This document shows positions 15,371 to 23,688 of a DNA stretch of 64,000 nucleotides, one piece after another. Positions within the stretch are counted from its first letter, which is position 1. Each line of letters opens with the position of its first letter. The translations under genes were made by a program, and so were the position numbers. The DNA is taken from assembly GCF_009931615.1 (NCBI RefSeq), contig NZ_CP046620.1, positions 2,185,501 to 2,249,500 of the forward strand, in the 5' to 3' direction. A model generated the notes under the pieces. That model searched no databases. It saw nothing but the letters and a program-made list of their open reading frames with translations, and was not told the origin of the DNA. The stretch is from Algicella marina (GTDB taxonomy: Bacteria > Pseudomonadota > Alphaproteobacteria > Rhodobacterales > Rhodobacteraceae).

Positions 15371-17158
15371 TTACCATCTGCGCTCAAACCTCTTGCGCAG
15401 GAATACGGCCAGCGCATTCATTACCACAAGGAACAGCAACAGCACACAGATGGCAGCGCCGGTTCGTGCCTCGAATGCCCGCTCCGGGAAATCGGACCAG
15501 CGGAACACCTGCACCGGCAACACCGTGGCGCTGTCGGTGATGCCCGTCGGAATATCGACGATGAACGCCACCATTCCGATCATGATCAGCGGCGCGGTCT
15601 CGCCCAGTGCCTGTGCCATGCCGATGATCGTGCCCGTCAGGATGCCGGGCATCGCCAGCGGGAACACATGATGGAAGGACGTCTGCAACCGCGATGCCCC
15701 CAGCCCCAGCGCCGCGTCGCGGATCGACGGCGGTACGGCCCGGATGGAGGCTCGCGAAGCAATGATGATCGTCGGCAATGTCATCAGTGCCAGCACGATA
15801 CCACCCGCCAGCGGCGAAGACCGCGGAACGCCGAAGAAGTTCAGGAACACCGCCAGACCAAGAAGACCAAAGACGATGGAGGGAACGGCCGCGAGATTGT
15901 TGATGTTGACCTCGATGAAGTCGGTCAACTTGTTCTTCGGCGCAAATTCCTCAAGGTAGATCGCGGCAAGCACACCGATCGGAAAGGCCAGCGCGAAGGT
16001 CACCAGCATCGTCCAGAACGTCCCGACAGCCGCCCCCCAGATGCCGGCAAGTTCCGGCTCGCGACTGTCTCCGGACGTGAAGAAACGGGTGTTGAAGACC
16101 GTCTCCAACTCGCCGGCATTTCGCAGTGTCTCGATCCAGACCACCTGCTTGTCGGACACCTTGCGCGCGTTTTCCGGCAGTTCGTGGATATAATAGCCCC
16201 AGTCATCCGGTGCGAACTCTTCCGTGTCGCCAATTGGCACGACGATGTTGCCGATGCCGCCCTGCGTGTTCAGTTCCGTAAGTTTTATCCAGCCCGTGCC
16301 GACCTTCAGCAGAATGGACGGTGCGGAATCGGCCAGCGCCTCGGTACCGCCGGCCTCGGAAGCCCGCCGCTCCAGGTCTTCGGCGATGGCAAGCAGGCGA
16401 TCGCGTTCGGTCGCACGGCTGACGGCCTCGGCCTCCAGTTGTGCCTTCTGGTCAGCGTCCGTGGCGCTGGCGGCGCGTGACTCGAACGCCTCCACTCCCC
16501 GTTCCTGCAACCCCGCCTGTCGGCGCTGAAAGGCGGCTTGCTCCAGCAACTCGCCCTTCACCGTGCCAAGCGCCTGGGCGAAGTCGTTGGCGGACGAGGA
16601 AACCATGACGGTATCCTCTTCTTCCGTGCGGATGATGCCTAGGGTGCCTGCGTGCGGCTGGGACTGCAACCGACCGAAATCACCCTTCATGTAGAGGTCG
16701 GTGACGTCGGAGGCCAGCAGTGTGAACGGCTCTGTGCCGCCAATCAACGAAGGGTCGGACATCACCCGGTCGCGCAACTCGAAAGTCGCGCCGCTGGAGA
16801 CGATGTCATAGAGCTCGCGTCTGTCGCTGCGGGACGTGGCGGAGGGAAAACGCTCCTTGAGAGCATCCTTGACCAGCCCGCCGAAATCGGCCCGGCCGAT
16901 CTCCGTGGGATCACCGGTGCCTTCCGGGTCCACTTCCTCCGGCGGCAGCGGTACTTCCAGCGACACGTAGCTTTCGCTGAGGGCGCCCGAGGCCTGCTTC
17001 AGCACGGTGCTCAGCAGGGTTGCCAGCGCCAGCCCGGCCAGGAAGATAGCGGCAATGCCATAGGCCTGAAGCCGCCACTGCGCCGCCTTGCGTTTCTTCA
17101 GCCGGTCCGCGGAGGCCTTGCTGCCGTGATGCGCGGAAAGATCTGCCATATCGACCAT
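15371..17158 (-). CDS. pstA: Phosphate ABC transporter permease PstA, with long N-terminal extension
   Basis: This inner-membrane subunit of the phosphate transporter has its permease domain in the last 230 residues ([87 protein letters not shown]). At 595 residues it is about twice the usual length. After a first membrane helix (about 34-54) comes a soluble stretch of some 320 residues, probably periplasmic, including a charged coiled-coil-like part (about 215-275: [20 protein letters not shown]). Such extended PstA proteins occur in alphaproteobacteria; the role of the insert is unknown. It is 13 nt after pstC and overlaps the longer pstB start. Confidence 0.93.
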   Translation of the reverse strand: MVDMADLSAHHGSKASADRLKKRKAAQWRLQAYGIAAIFLAGLALATLLSTVLKQASGALSESYVSLEVPLPPEEVDPEGTGDPTEIGRADFGGLVKDALKERFPSATSRSDRRELYDIVSSGATFELRDRVMSDPSLIGGTEPFTLLASDVTDLYMKGDFGRLQSQPHAGTLGIIRTEEEDTVMVSSSANDFAQALGTVKGELLEQAAFQRRQAGLQERGVEAFESRAASATDADQKAQLEAEAVSRATERDRLLAIAEDLERRASEAGGTEALADSAPSILLKVGTGWIKLTELNTQGGIGNIVVPIGDTEEFAPDDWGYYIHELPENARKVSDKQVVWIETLRNAGELETVFNTRFFTSGDSREPELAGIWGAAVGTFWTMLVTFALAFPIGVLAAIYLEEFAPKNKLTDFIEVNINNLAAVPSIVFGLLGLAVFLNFFGVPRSSPLAGGIVLALMTLPTIIIASRASIRAVPPSIRDAALGLGASRLQTSFHHVFPLAMPGILTGTIIGMAQALGETAPLIMIGMVAFIVDIPTGITDSATVLPVQVFRWSDFPERAFEARTGAAICVLLLFLVVMNALAVFLRKRFERRW

Positions 17159-17171
17159 GGGTCAGCGGTCC

Positions 17172-18548
17172 TCAATCGTAAAGTTCGCGGTACTTGCGGA
17201 CGATCCGCAGGGCGATGATGTTGAGCGCCAGCGTGACGCAGAAGAGTGTGAAGCCCAGCGTGAAGGCCGGCCCGGCGGCCGTGGATGCCTCTGTATCGCC
17301 GGTGATCAGCATGACGATCTGCACCGTCACGGTTGTCACCGCCTCCAGCGGGTTCAGCGTCAGGTTCGCGCCCTGCCCCGCCGCCATCACCACGATCATC
17401 GTCTCGCCCACCGCCCGGGAAATTCCCAGCAGCACGGCAGAAACGATGCCCGGCAGCGCCGCGGGCAACACCACCTGCCGGATCGTCTCCGCCTTGGTGG
17501 CACCAAGGCCGTAGGAACCGTCACGCAGGCTCTGCGGCACGGAGTTGATCACGTCATCGGACAGCGAAGAGATGAAGGGGATGATCATGATCCCCATGAC
17601 CACCCCTGCCGCCAGCGCACTCTCCGACGCGACGTTCAGGCCGATGGCCTCTCCCGTCTGTCGGATGAACGGCGCCACGGTGATCGCAGCGAAGAAGCCG
17701 TAAACCACTGTCGGCACACCGGCGAGTATTTCCAGCATCGGCTTCGCCCAGGCCCGCACGCGCGGAGAGGCGAAGTCGGACAGGTAGATCGCGGCGAACA
17801 GGCCCACCGGCACCGCCACCAGCATGGCAATCACGGTGATCAGGAACGTGCCCGCGAACAGCGGCACCGCCCCCACCTTATCGGCGTCGAGGTTACCCTC
17901 GTGAACGCCCGAAAGTGGGCTCCAGCGCGTGCCGAACAGAAACTTGTCCACCCGCCAGCCGATGTTGTTGAAGAAATTCAGCGTCTCGAAGATCAGGCTG
18001 AGCACGATGCCCACGGTCGTCAGAACCGCGAGTACGGCACAGGTCAGCAAAGACCAGCGGATGATCCGCTCCACCCGGTTGCGGGAGCGCCATTCGACGC
18101 TGATCTGGTTCATCGTGTAGAAACCGGTGGCGACGGCAACACCCAGTGTCAGCAGAATTGTCGCCCAGAAACGCAGCGCGTCGATACCGGCATAGCGTTC
18201 CGCGATCGCGGTACGCAGTTCACCCTCGCGGCTGGAAATGCCGCCGCCCGCCTGGGATATCGCATCCCGCAGGACCAGTTGCCGCTCGATCCGCAGGCTG
18301 TCCGGCAGCGCATCGGCAATCTGGCCCATCAGCGTCGCCTGAATGTACTGGCCGAACCCGATGGTCACCAGCAACAGCGTGGCAAATCCGGCCAGCAGGA
18401 CCCAGAGAAACGTATAGAGGCCGTGATAGTTCGGGCGCGAGTGCAGATTCGAGAGCTGACCGCCGCTGACGGCCCGGGCCCGGTTGCGGCCCATGAAGAG
18501 GAAGCCCGCAGCAATCGCGAAAACGAGCAGGATAGTCATGCCGAGCAT
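17172..18548 (-). CDS. pstC: Phosphate ABC transporter permease PstC
   Basis: The partner permease of PstA, 458 residues. The core domain is in the C-terminal 260 residues (GTFLITVIAMLVAVPVGLFAAIYLSDFASP; LEILAGVPTVVYGFFAAITVAPFI; YGLGATKAETIRQVVLPAALPGIVSAVLLGISRAVGETMIV). The N-terminal 190 residues add about three further membrane helices and a loop with GGGISSREGELRTAIAERY, longer than E. coli PstC. pstC lies 103 nt after pstS, with a strong hairpin in the gap, and 13 nt before pstA. Confidence 0.94.
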   Translation of the reverse strand: MLGMTILLVFAIAAGFLFMGRNRARAVSGGQLSNLHSRPNYHGLYTFLWVLLAGFATLLLVTIGFGQYIQATLMGQIADALPDSLRIERQLVLRDAISQAGGGISSREGELRTAIAERYAGIDALRFWATILLTLGVAVATGFYTMNQISVEWRSRNRVERIIRWSLLTCAVLAVLTTVGIVLSLIFETLNFFNNIGWRVDKFLFGTRWSPLSGVHEGNLDADKVGAVPLFAGTFLITVIAMLVAVPVGLFAAIYLSDFASPRVRAWAKPMLEILAGVPTVVYGFFAAITVAPFIRQTGEAIGLNVASESALAAGVVMGIMIIPFISSLSDDVINSVPQSLRDGSYGLGATKAETIRQVVLPAALPGIVSAVLLGISRAVGETMIVVMAAGQGANLTLNPLEAVTTVTVQIVMLITGDTEASTAAGPAFTLGFTLFCVTLALNIIALRIVRKYRELYD

Positions 18549-18600
18549 CGGACAGGTTCTCCGCCGGAAGCCGTGTCAGGCTTCGGTCTTGAAGTGTGGT

Positions 18601-18630
18601 GGGAGCACGGGGGCGAAACCCCGTGCTCCC
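18601..18630 (-). terminator. Perfect 12-bp hairpin between pstS and pstC
   Basis: Arms 18601-18612 and 18619-18630 pair perfectly, loop GCGAAA, 21 nt after the pstS stop. No T-run follows in the direction of transcription. It is well suited to protect the pstS mRNA 3' end or to reduce read-through, giving more binding protein than permease. Confidence 0.7.
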
Positions 18631-18651
18631 GAGGATTTCAGGCGAAGGGGA

Positions 18652-19632
18652 TCAGTCCCACTCGTTGCCTGTCATCGGCGTCAGGTTCGCAACCGCATCC
18701 GCGTTCGCTTCGAACGCTTCTTCCTGCAGCGGGATCAGGCCCTTGTCGACCAGGTAACCTTCTTCACCGGCAGCCGCTTCGGAAGCGAATTCCATGGCAT
18801 ATTCCTGGATGCCCGGAACCACGCCGACATGTGCAGCCTTGATGTAGTAGTAGAGAGACCGGGAAACCGGATACTCACCACCGGCGATGTTCTCGAACGT
18901 CGGCTCAACACCATCGACGTTCGCGCCTTTGATCTTGTCGGAGTTCTGGTCGAGGAAGGAGAATCCGAAGACGCCGAGGGCATTCGGGTTAGCTTCCAGC
19001 TTGGAGACGATCAGGTTGTCGTTCTCGCCGGCGTCGACATACACACCATCTTCACGGATGGAGATGCCTTCGCACTCGATGCCTGCGCCTTCACAGCCCT
19101 CTTCCATCACCAGTTCCTCGAACGCGTCGCGCGTACCGGAGGACGGCGGCGGGCCGAGAACTTCGATTTTCGTTGCCGGCAGGGAAGGATCGACTTCGTT
19201 CCACATCATCGGCTTCGGGCCCTGCTCGGCCAGCGCGGTGACGAGTTGTTCGCGCGTGATGGAGAAGGACGGGCCGGAGATCGCATTGGCGACGACGATG
19301 CCGTCATAGCCAACGATGGATTCAACAACTTCGGTCACACCGTTCGCCTGGCACTCCTCGAACTCGGAAGCCTTCATGCGGCGCGAAGCGTTGGTGATAT
19401 CGGGGTGCTCTTCGCCGACACCGGCGCAGAAGAGCTTCAGACCGCCGCCGGAACCCGTGGATTCAACGACAGGGGTGTTGAAGTCTGTCGTCTTGCCGAA
19501 CTGCTCGGCAACCGCTGTCGAGAACGGGAAGACAGTGGAGGAGCCGACGATGCGGATTTCATCGCGGGCCTGGGCAGCGCCGGCAGCGATGGACGCCGCA
19601 GCCGCGAGCGTGACGAGTTTGGTGAGTTTCAC
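18652..19632 (-). CDS. pstS: Phosphate ABC transporter, periplasmic phosphate-binding protein
   Basis: PstS binds phosphate in the periplasm. The 326-residue precursor has a signal peptide (KLTKLVTLAAAASIAAGAAQA) and a type II binding fold with the expected anion-contacting segments: IVGSSTVFPFS near residue 30, STGSGGGLKLFC near 62, and PSSGTRDAFEELV near 160. Translation starts at GTG 19632, fixed by GGAGA about 7 nt upstream and by its position right at the signal peptide. It heads pstSCAB-phoU-phoB and is preceded by PHO-box repeats. Confidence 0.94.
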   Translation of the reverse strand: MKLTKLVTLAAAASIAAGAAQARDEIRIVGSSTVFPFSTAVAEQFGKTTDFNTPVVESTGSGGGLKLFCAGVGEEHPDITNASRRMKASEFEECQANGVTEVVESIVGYDGIVVANAISGPSFSITREQLVTALAEQGPKPMMWNEVDPSLPATKIEVLGPPPSSGTRDAFEELVMEEGCEGAGIECEGISIREDGVYVDAGENDNLIVSKLEANPNALGVFGFSFLDQNSDKIKGANVDGVEPTFENIAGGEYPVSRSLYYYIKAAHVGVVPGIQEYAMEFASEAAAGEEGYLVDKGLIPLQEEAFEANADAVANLTPMTGNEWD

Positions 19633-19706
19633 GGGAAATCTCCGGTTTTCTCTACGTTTCAAGGTTAGCGGGCACGAGTTGCACGCCTGCCCGCACACTA
19701 GGCAGC

Positions 19707-19750
19707 GCGCGATGCAGTTTTATTGCGTTTGAACAACAGTTTTGTGACAC
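19707..19750 (-). promoter_or_regulatory. PHO box array before pstS (four 11-bp units)
   Basis: Read on the minus strand, four consecutive 11-bp units lie 75 nt upstream of pstS: GTGTCACAAAA, CTGTTGTTCAA, ACGCAATAAAA, CTGCATCGCGC. The first two match the PHO-box pattern of a 7-bp half-site of CTGTCAY type plus an AT-rich 4-bp spacer. The same layout precedes phnC. The array lies between the phoR stop and pstS. Confidence 0.65.
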
Positions 19751-19756
19751 TGCAAC

Positions 19757-21058
19757 TTACTGAAAGTTGGCAATTTTTCCAACATTGCCGTCCGAATCTG
19801 CTTCGTTTGCGACAGGCAACCACAGCGTAAACGTGCTGCCGTGGCCCGGTTGAGATTCGATTCCCAGTGCGCCGGAATGGCGGTTCAGAATATGCTTGGT
19901 AATCGCCAGACCCAACCCTGTGCCACCCTTGTCACGGCTCTGTCCCGCGTTCACACGGAAAAACCGCTCCGTCAGACGATGCACGTTTTCCCGCGCGATC
20001 CCCGGGCCGGTATCGATGACACTGATGCCCGCCTGACCCGGATATTTGGAACTGGGGTCAGCCGGTCTTACGCGCACCTTCTGGCCCTGGCCGCCGTACT
20101 TGATCGCGTTGTCCACAAGGTTCACCAGCACCTGGTTAAGCTGATCGCGGTCGCCCAGCACGGTCGGCCCCGGCTCATCCGTGCTGATCTCGACCTGCAA
20201 CAGCACGTCGTTCTGCGTTGCCAGCGGGAACAATGCGTTCGCCGCCTCAGCGGCCACGGCATGCAGGTCCAGCCGTTCTTCCGGTCGCACATGGGCATTC
20301 ATCTCGATCCGGCTCAGGCTCATCAGATCGTCAACCAGCCGCTGCATCCGGCTCGCCTGTTTCATCATGATGCCGAGGAACAGTTCCCGTGCCTCCGGGT
20401 CTTCCTTGGCATGGCCCTGCAATGTCTCGATATAGCCGAGGATGGAGGCCAACGGCGTGCGCAATTCATGGCTGGCATTGGCCACGAAATCGGTGCGGGC
20501 CTGAAGGCTAGCCTTGTCCCGCGTCCGGTCCTCGATCTGGAAGATCACATGCGCCTCTTCGCCGAAGTCGCCAGCACCTGCCGGCAACATGGATGCCCGC
20601 GCCTCGAAAAACCGTTCCCGTTCCATCATCATGGCAAAGGTGCATTCCGTGTCTTCCCGCGTCTCGAACACATGCTCGACCGCCTCGACAAAGGCAGAGG
20701 CCCGGATCACCCCGGAATAATGCATACCCACCGTCGCCCTCGGCAGGATCGCCATCGCCGCCGGATTGGCATACACCAGCCGTTCGCTCTGTGAGATCAC
20801 GATCAGCGGTGCCGGCATTTGGTGCAGCAGCGCACGGCCCAACCCCACCGGAAACCCGGCCCTGTCTTTGGTTTGCGGTGTATGCGGCGCGGGTGCCGCA
20901 GCCCGGCGACGAAGGGCAGCGCCAAGCGCCCAGGCCGTACCGCCTGCCGCCAGCACAACCGCCGGGCCGGAATGCTCGGCGCTCGCGCTAGCAAGCGCCG
21001 CACTCCCCCCGAAGACGGCAGCCAGACCCAGCATCCAACCCTTCATTTCGCCTGCCAT
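19757..21058 (-). CDS. phoR: Phosphate regulon sensor histidine kinase
   Basis: PhoR phosphorylates PhoB in response to the state of the Pst transporter. The 433-residue product has an N-terminal hydrophobic region, a PAS-like segment (LLHQMPAPLIVISQSERLVYANPAAMAILP), HisKA with H197 in ANASHELRTPLASILGYIET, and an HATPase domain with N-box NLVDNAIKYGG, G1 DTGPGIA and G2 GGTGLGLAI. I chose ATG 21058, which has GGGGA before it; an in-frame ATG at 21121 would add 21 polar residues. It is upstream of pstS on the same strand, with the PHO box in the gap. Confidence 0.93.
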   Translation of the reverse strand: MAGEMKGWMLGLAAVFGGSAALASASAEHSGPAVVLAAGGTAWALGAALRRRAAAPAPHTPQTKDRAGFPVGLGRALLHQMPAPLIVISQSERLVYANPAAMAILPRATVGMHYSGVIRASAFVEAVEHVFETREDTECTFAMMMERERFFEARASMLPAGAGDFGEEAHVIFQIEDRTRDKASLQARTDFVANASHELRTPLASILGYIETLQGHAKEDPEARELFLGIMMKQASRMQRLVDDLMSLSRIEMNAHVRPEERLDLHAVAAEAANALFPLATQNDVLLQVEISTDEPGPTVLGDRDQLNQVLVNLVDNAIKYGGQGQKVRVRPADPSSKYPGQAGISVIDTGPGIARENVHRLTERFFRVNAGQSRDKGGTGLGLAITKHILNRHSGALGIESQPGHGSTFTLWLPVANEADSDGNVGKIANFQ

Positions 21059-21236
21059 AGCGGTCCCCGTCTGCGGTTGCCGGATCCGCTCCCGAACACC
21101 GGAGCGCAAACGCCTGTCCATGGCGCGGCATTCATCGACGTCGCTCTAACATTCCTGTGCAGGCGAAAGAAGAAGGATTGTTTTCATTCTTCTGCAATAT
21201 ATGTGTCATCAAGAGACCAATCGCAGAGCAGTGGTG

Positions 21237-21692
21237 ATGATCAGATTCGCGTTGAAATGCAAACAGGGACACCAGTTCGAAAGCTGGTTTGGTTCCGGAG
21301 CCGATTATGACAGGCTGGCAGCTGCCGGTCATGTCTCCTGCATCGTCTGCGGCGAATCCAGCGTGGAAAAGGATATCATGGCTCCGCGCGTCGCCAGTTC
21401 CGGCACCGATCCGCAAAAGGGCGACGCTGCGTCGAAGGAGCCGGATGCTGCCCGCCCCCTCTCTGCCCCCGCCAGTCCGGCAGAGGCGGCCCTGCGCAAA
21501 CTCCGGACGGAAATCGAGAAGAACAGCGAAAATGTGGGCCGCAACTTCGCCGCCGAGGCACGAGCGATCCACAATGGCGAGGCACCCGAGCGCGCCATCA
21601 TCGGTGAGGCCCGTGCCGACGAAGCGCGCGACCTGATCCGGGACGGCATCAAGGTCGCCCCCCTGCCATGGTCATCCCGCAAGTCGAACTGA
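21237..21692 (+). CDS. DUF1178 family protein
   Basis: The 151-residue protein matches the alphaproteobacterial DUF1178 family: the opening IRFALKCKQGHQFESWFGSG, a second cysteine pair in HVSCIVCGESSVEKDIMAPRV, and the C-terminal AEARAIHNGEAPERAIIGEA. The four cysteines (CKQGH..., CIVCG) could bind zinc, but the spacing is unusual. No function is established. It is divergent from phoR. A start at ATG 21237 gives the family length; an upstream in-frame ATG at 21201 adds 12 residues. Confidence 0.85.
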   Translation: MIRFALKCKQGHQFESWFGSGADYDRLAAAGHVSCIVCGESSVEKDIMAPRVASSGTDPQKGDAASKEPDAARPLSAPASPAEAALRKLRTEIEKNSENVGRNFAAEARAIHNGEAPERAIIGEARADEARDLIRDGIKVAPLPWSSRKSN

Positions 21693-21718
21693 AGCATTTT
21701 AACTGCTTTCCCGGCACG

Positions 21719-21734
21719 TTAACTCGATTTTAAC
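21719..21734 (+). promoter_or_regulatory. Perfect CtrA-type box (TTAA-N7-TTAAC)
   Basis: TTAACTCGATTTTAAC matches the full CtrA recognition pattern TTAA, seven bases, TTAAC. Three further TTAAC or TTAAAC words surround it (21699, 21739, 21762), and CGTTAACTCG occurs twice exactly 20 bp apart (21717-21726 and 21737-21746). It is about 90 nt upstream of the outer-membrane protein gene at 21823. CtrA control is inferred from the motif only. Confidence 0.5.
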
Positions 21735-21822
21735 GCCGTTAACTCGCCATTCCGAACCGGGTTAAACACATTATCAACAGAAGTGATGCAACCTTTACCC
21801 CGCACAGAGGGTTAGGGGTAAC

Positions 21823-22371
21823 ATGATGCGGAAGATGCTGTTGATTGGCATTTTAACTTTTGGCGCGGCCTTTCCGGCCAGCGCACAGGACTCTTCAGAC
21901 AGATTTTCAGGTTTCGCTCTCTACTCGGGAACAGAGGCCGTCGGCACTTTTTCCGAAGGATCGGCCACGAAAACGGTCGGCGGCTTCGCAGGTGCCAGCT
22001 GGTCCCACGGCCGTCTCTACACCGCCGTGGAGGCACAGGCAGCCATCGGTCTCGGCTTTGCTGAAGATCTCGGTTCCGCCTTCGAACCGCACCGCACCGC
22101 CAGCCTCAGCGCCTTAGCCGGTGTGCACGCCTCGCCCAACCTCATCCTTTACGGACGGATCGGCGCAGCCTACGCCCATCTCCGCGCCCGCCGGGCCGGC
22201 ACCATCGACCACGAACACGCTACCGGCCTGCGCCTCGGTGTCGGCGCAGACTACCGCATCACTCCCAACTATCGCCTCCGGTCGGAGCTGGGCCGCAACT
22301 ACCTTGGCGGTGTCGATGCCGAACGGCTGGAGCAGACAGAAATCCGCTTCGCCCTCGTCCGCCGCTTCTGA
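21823..22371 (+). CDS. Small outer-membrane beta-barrel protein
   Basis: The 182-residue precursor has a signal peptide (cleavage near PASAQ, residue 22) and alternating hydrophobic strands with glycines and aromatics (SGFALYSGTEAVGTFS, VGGFAGASWSHGRLYTAVEAQAAIG, LYGRIGAAYAHLRA, GLRLGVGADYRITPNYRLRSELGRNYLG). It ends in phenylalanine (RFALVRRF), the usual signal for outer-membrane barrel insertion. It resembles Opa/OmpA-like 8-strand barrels. The specific role is unknown. A CtrA-type box lies upstream. The second ATG (21826) is an equally possible start. Confidence 0.75.
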   Translation: MMRKMLLIGILTFGAAFPASAQDSSDRFSGFALYSGTEAVGTFSEGSATKTVGGFAGASWSHGRLYTAVEAQAAIGLGFAEDLGSAFEPHRTASLSALAGVHASPNLILYGRIGAAYAHLRARRAGTIDHEHATGLRLGVGADYRITPNYRLRSELGRNYLGGVDAERLEQTEIRFALVRRF

Positions 22372-22458
22372 CACGCCCTCGCGCCTGCATCTTGCAGCCG
22401 CTCTGCCCCTTGGCTAAGAGAGGCGCGTCAAACGCGCCATTCCAAAAGGGCAGATCCC

Positions 22459-23688
22459 ATGCCACGTCTGGTCATGAAATTCGGCGGCACCTCCGTCGCC
22501 GATCTCGAACGGATTGAAAACGCCGCCCGCCTCGTCCAGCGCGAGGTCGAACGCGGCTATCACGTCATCGTCATCGTCTCGGCGATGTCGGGCAAGACCA
22601 ATGAACTCGTTGGTTGGGTCAATCAAACGTCCCACTTCTACGACGCCCGAGAATACGACGCCGTGGTCTCTTCCGGAGAGAACGTTACCGCCGGCCTGAT
22701 GTCGCTCCGCCTGCAACAGATGGGCATCGACGCCCGCAGCTGGCAGGGCTGGCAGGTGCCGGTACGCACCACCGCTGCCCATGGCGCCGCCCGGATCGAG
22801 GAAATCGGCACAGCCAATCTCGACGCAAAATTCGCCGGCGAGATGCAGGTGGCCGTCGTCGCCGGTTTCCAGGGCCTGTCGCCGGAAAACCGCATAACCA
22901 CGCTTGGCCGCGGCGGATCGGACACCACCGCCGTCGCCTTCGCCGCCGCCTTCGGCGCGGAGCGCTGCGACATCTATACCGACGTGGACGGCATCTACAC
23001 CACCGACCCGCGTGTCGCCTCAAAAGCACGCAAACTCGACAAGATCGCCTACGAAGAGATGCTGGAGTTGGCCTCTCTCGGCGCAAAGGTCTTGCAAACC
23101 CGGTCCGTAGAGCTTGCAATGCGCTACAAGGTGCGCCTGCAGGTGCTCTCCAGTTTCGAGGACAAACCAGGCACGCTTGTCTGTGACGAGGATGAAATCA
23201 TGGAATCCAACGTAGTCTCCGGAGTCGCCTTCCAGCGTGACGAAGCCAAGATGACGCTGCTCGCTGTCGAGGATCGCCCCGGCATCGCTGCCGCCATCTT
23301 CGGCCCACTGGCCGAGGCCGGCATCAATGTCGACATGATCGTCCAGAACATCTCCGAGGAAGGCCACACGGACATGACCTTCTCCTGCCCGACGGATCAG
23401 GTCGCCCGCGCCCGCAAGGCGCTGGAGCAGGCCATGGCCGACGGCACCGTCGCTTATGAAAATCTCGTCACCGACGACAATGTCGCCAAGGTGTCAATCG
23501 TCGGCATCGGCATGCGCAGCCACGCGGGCGTCGCTCAGCAGATGTTCCGTGCCCTGGCGAACGAAGGCGTGAACATCAAGGTCATCACCACCTCGGAAAT
23601 CAAGGTCTCGGTGCTGATCGACCGCAAGTACCTCGAACTGGCCGTCCAGTCGCTCCACGACGCCTTCGCGCTCGACAAGGCCGGATGA
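22459..23688 (+). CDS. lysC: Aspartate kinase
   Basis: This is the first step of the aspartate pathway to lysine, threonine and methionine: ATP-dependent phosphorylation of aspartate. The 409-residue protein has an amino-acid kinase domain (MKFGGTSVADLERIENAARL; VVAGFQGLSPENRITTLGRGGSDTTAVA; CDIYTDVDGIYTTDPR) and two C-terminal ACT domains (LLAVEDRPGIAAAIFGPLAEAGINVDMIVQN; VSIVGIGMRSHAGVAQQMF) for feedback control by lysine and/or threonine. Its stop overlaps the ptsP start by 4 nt (ATGA), so the two are translationally coupled. thrC at about 34.6 kb encodes a later step of the threonine branch. Confidence 0.96.
   Translation: MPRLVMKFGGTSVADLERIENAARLVQREVERGYHVIVIVSAMSGKTNELVGWVNQTSHFYDAREYDAVVSSGENVTAGLMSLRLQQMGIDARSWQGWQVPVRTTAAHGAARIEEIGTANLDAKFAGEMQVAVVAGFQGLSPENRITTLGRGGSDTTAVAFAAAFGAERCDIYTDVDGIYTTDPRVASKARKLDKIAYEEMLELASLGAKVLQTRSVELAMRYKVRLQVLSSFEDKPGTLVCDEDEIMESNVVSGVAFQRDEAKMTLLAVEDRPGIAAAIFGPLAEAGINVDMIVQNISEEGHTDMTFSCPTDQVARARKALEQAMADGTVAYENLVTDDNVAKVSIVGIGMRSHAGVAQQMFRALANEGVNIKVITTSEIKVSVLIDRKYLELAVQSLHDAFALDKAG

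Noticed and set aside
17157-18842. Long open frame of 561 codons on the plus strand across pstC
   Set aside because: It is antisense to pstC, has a His/Arg/Gln-rich composition typical of GC-driven shadow frames, and no family resemblance. The minus-strand pstC has clear permease motifs.
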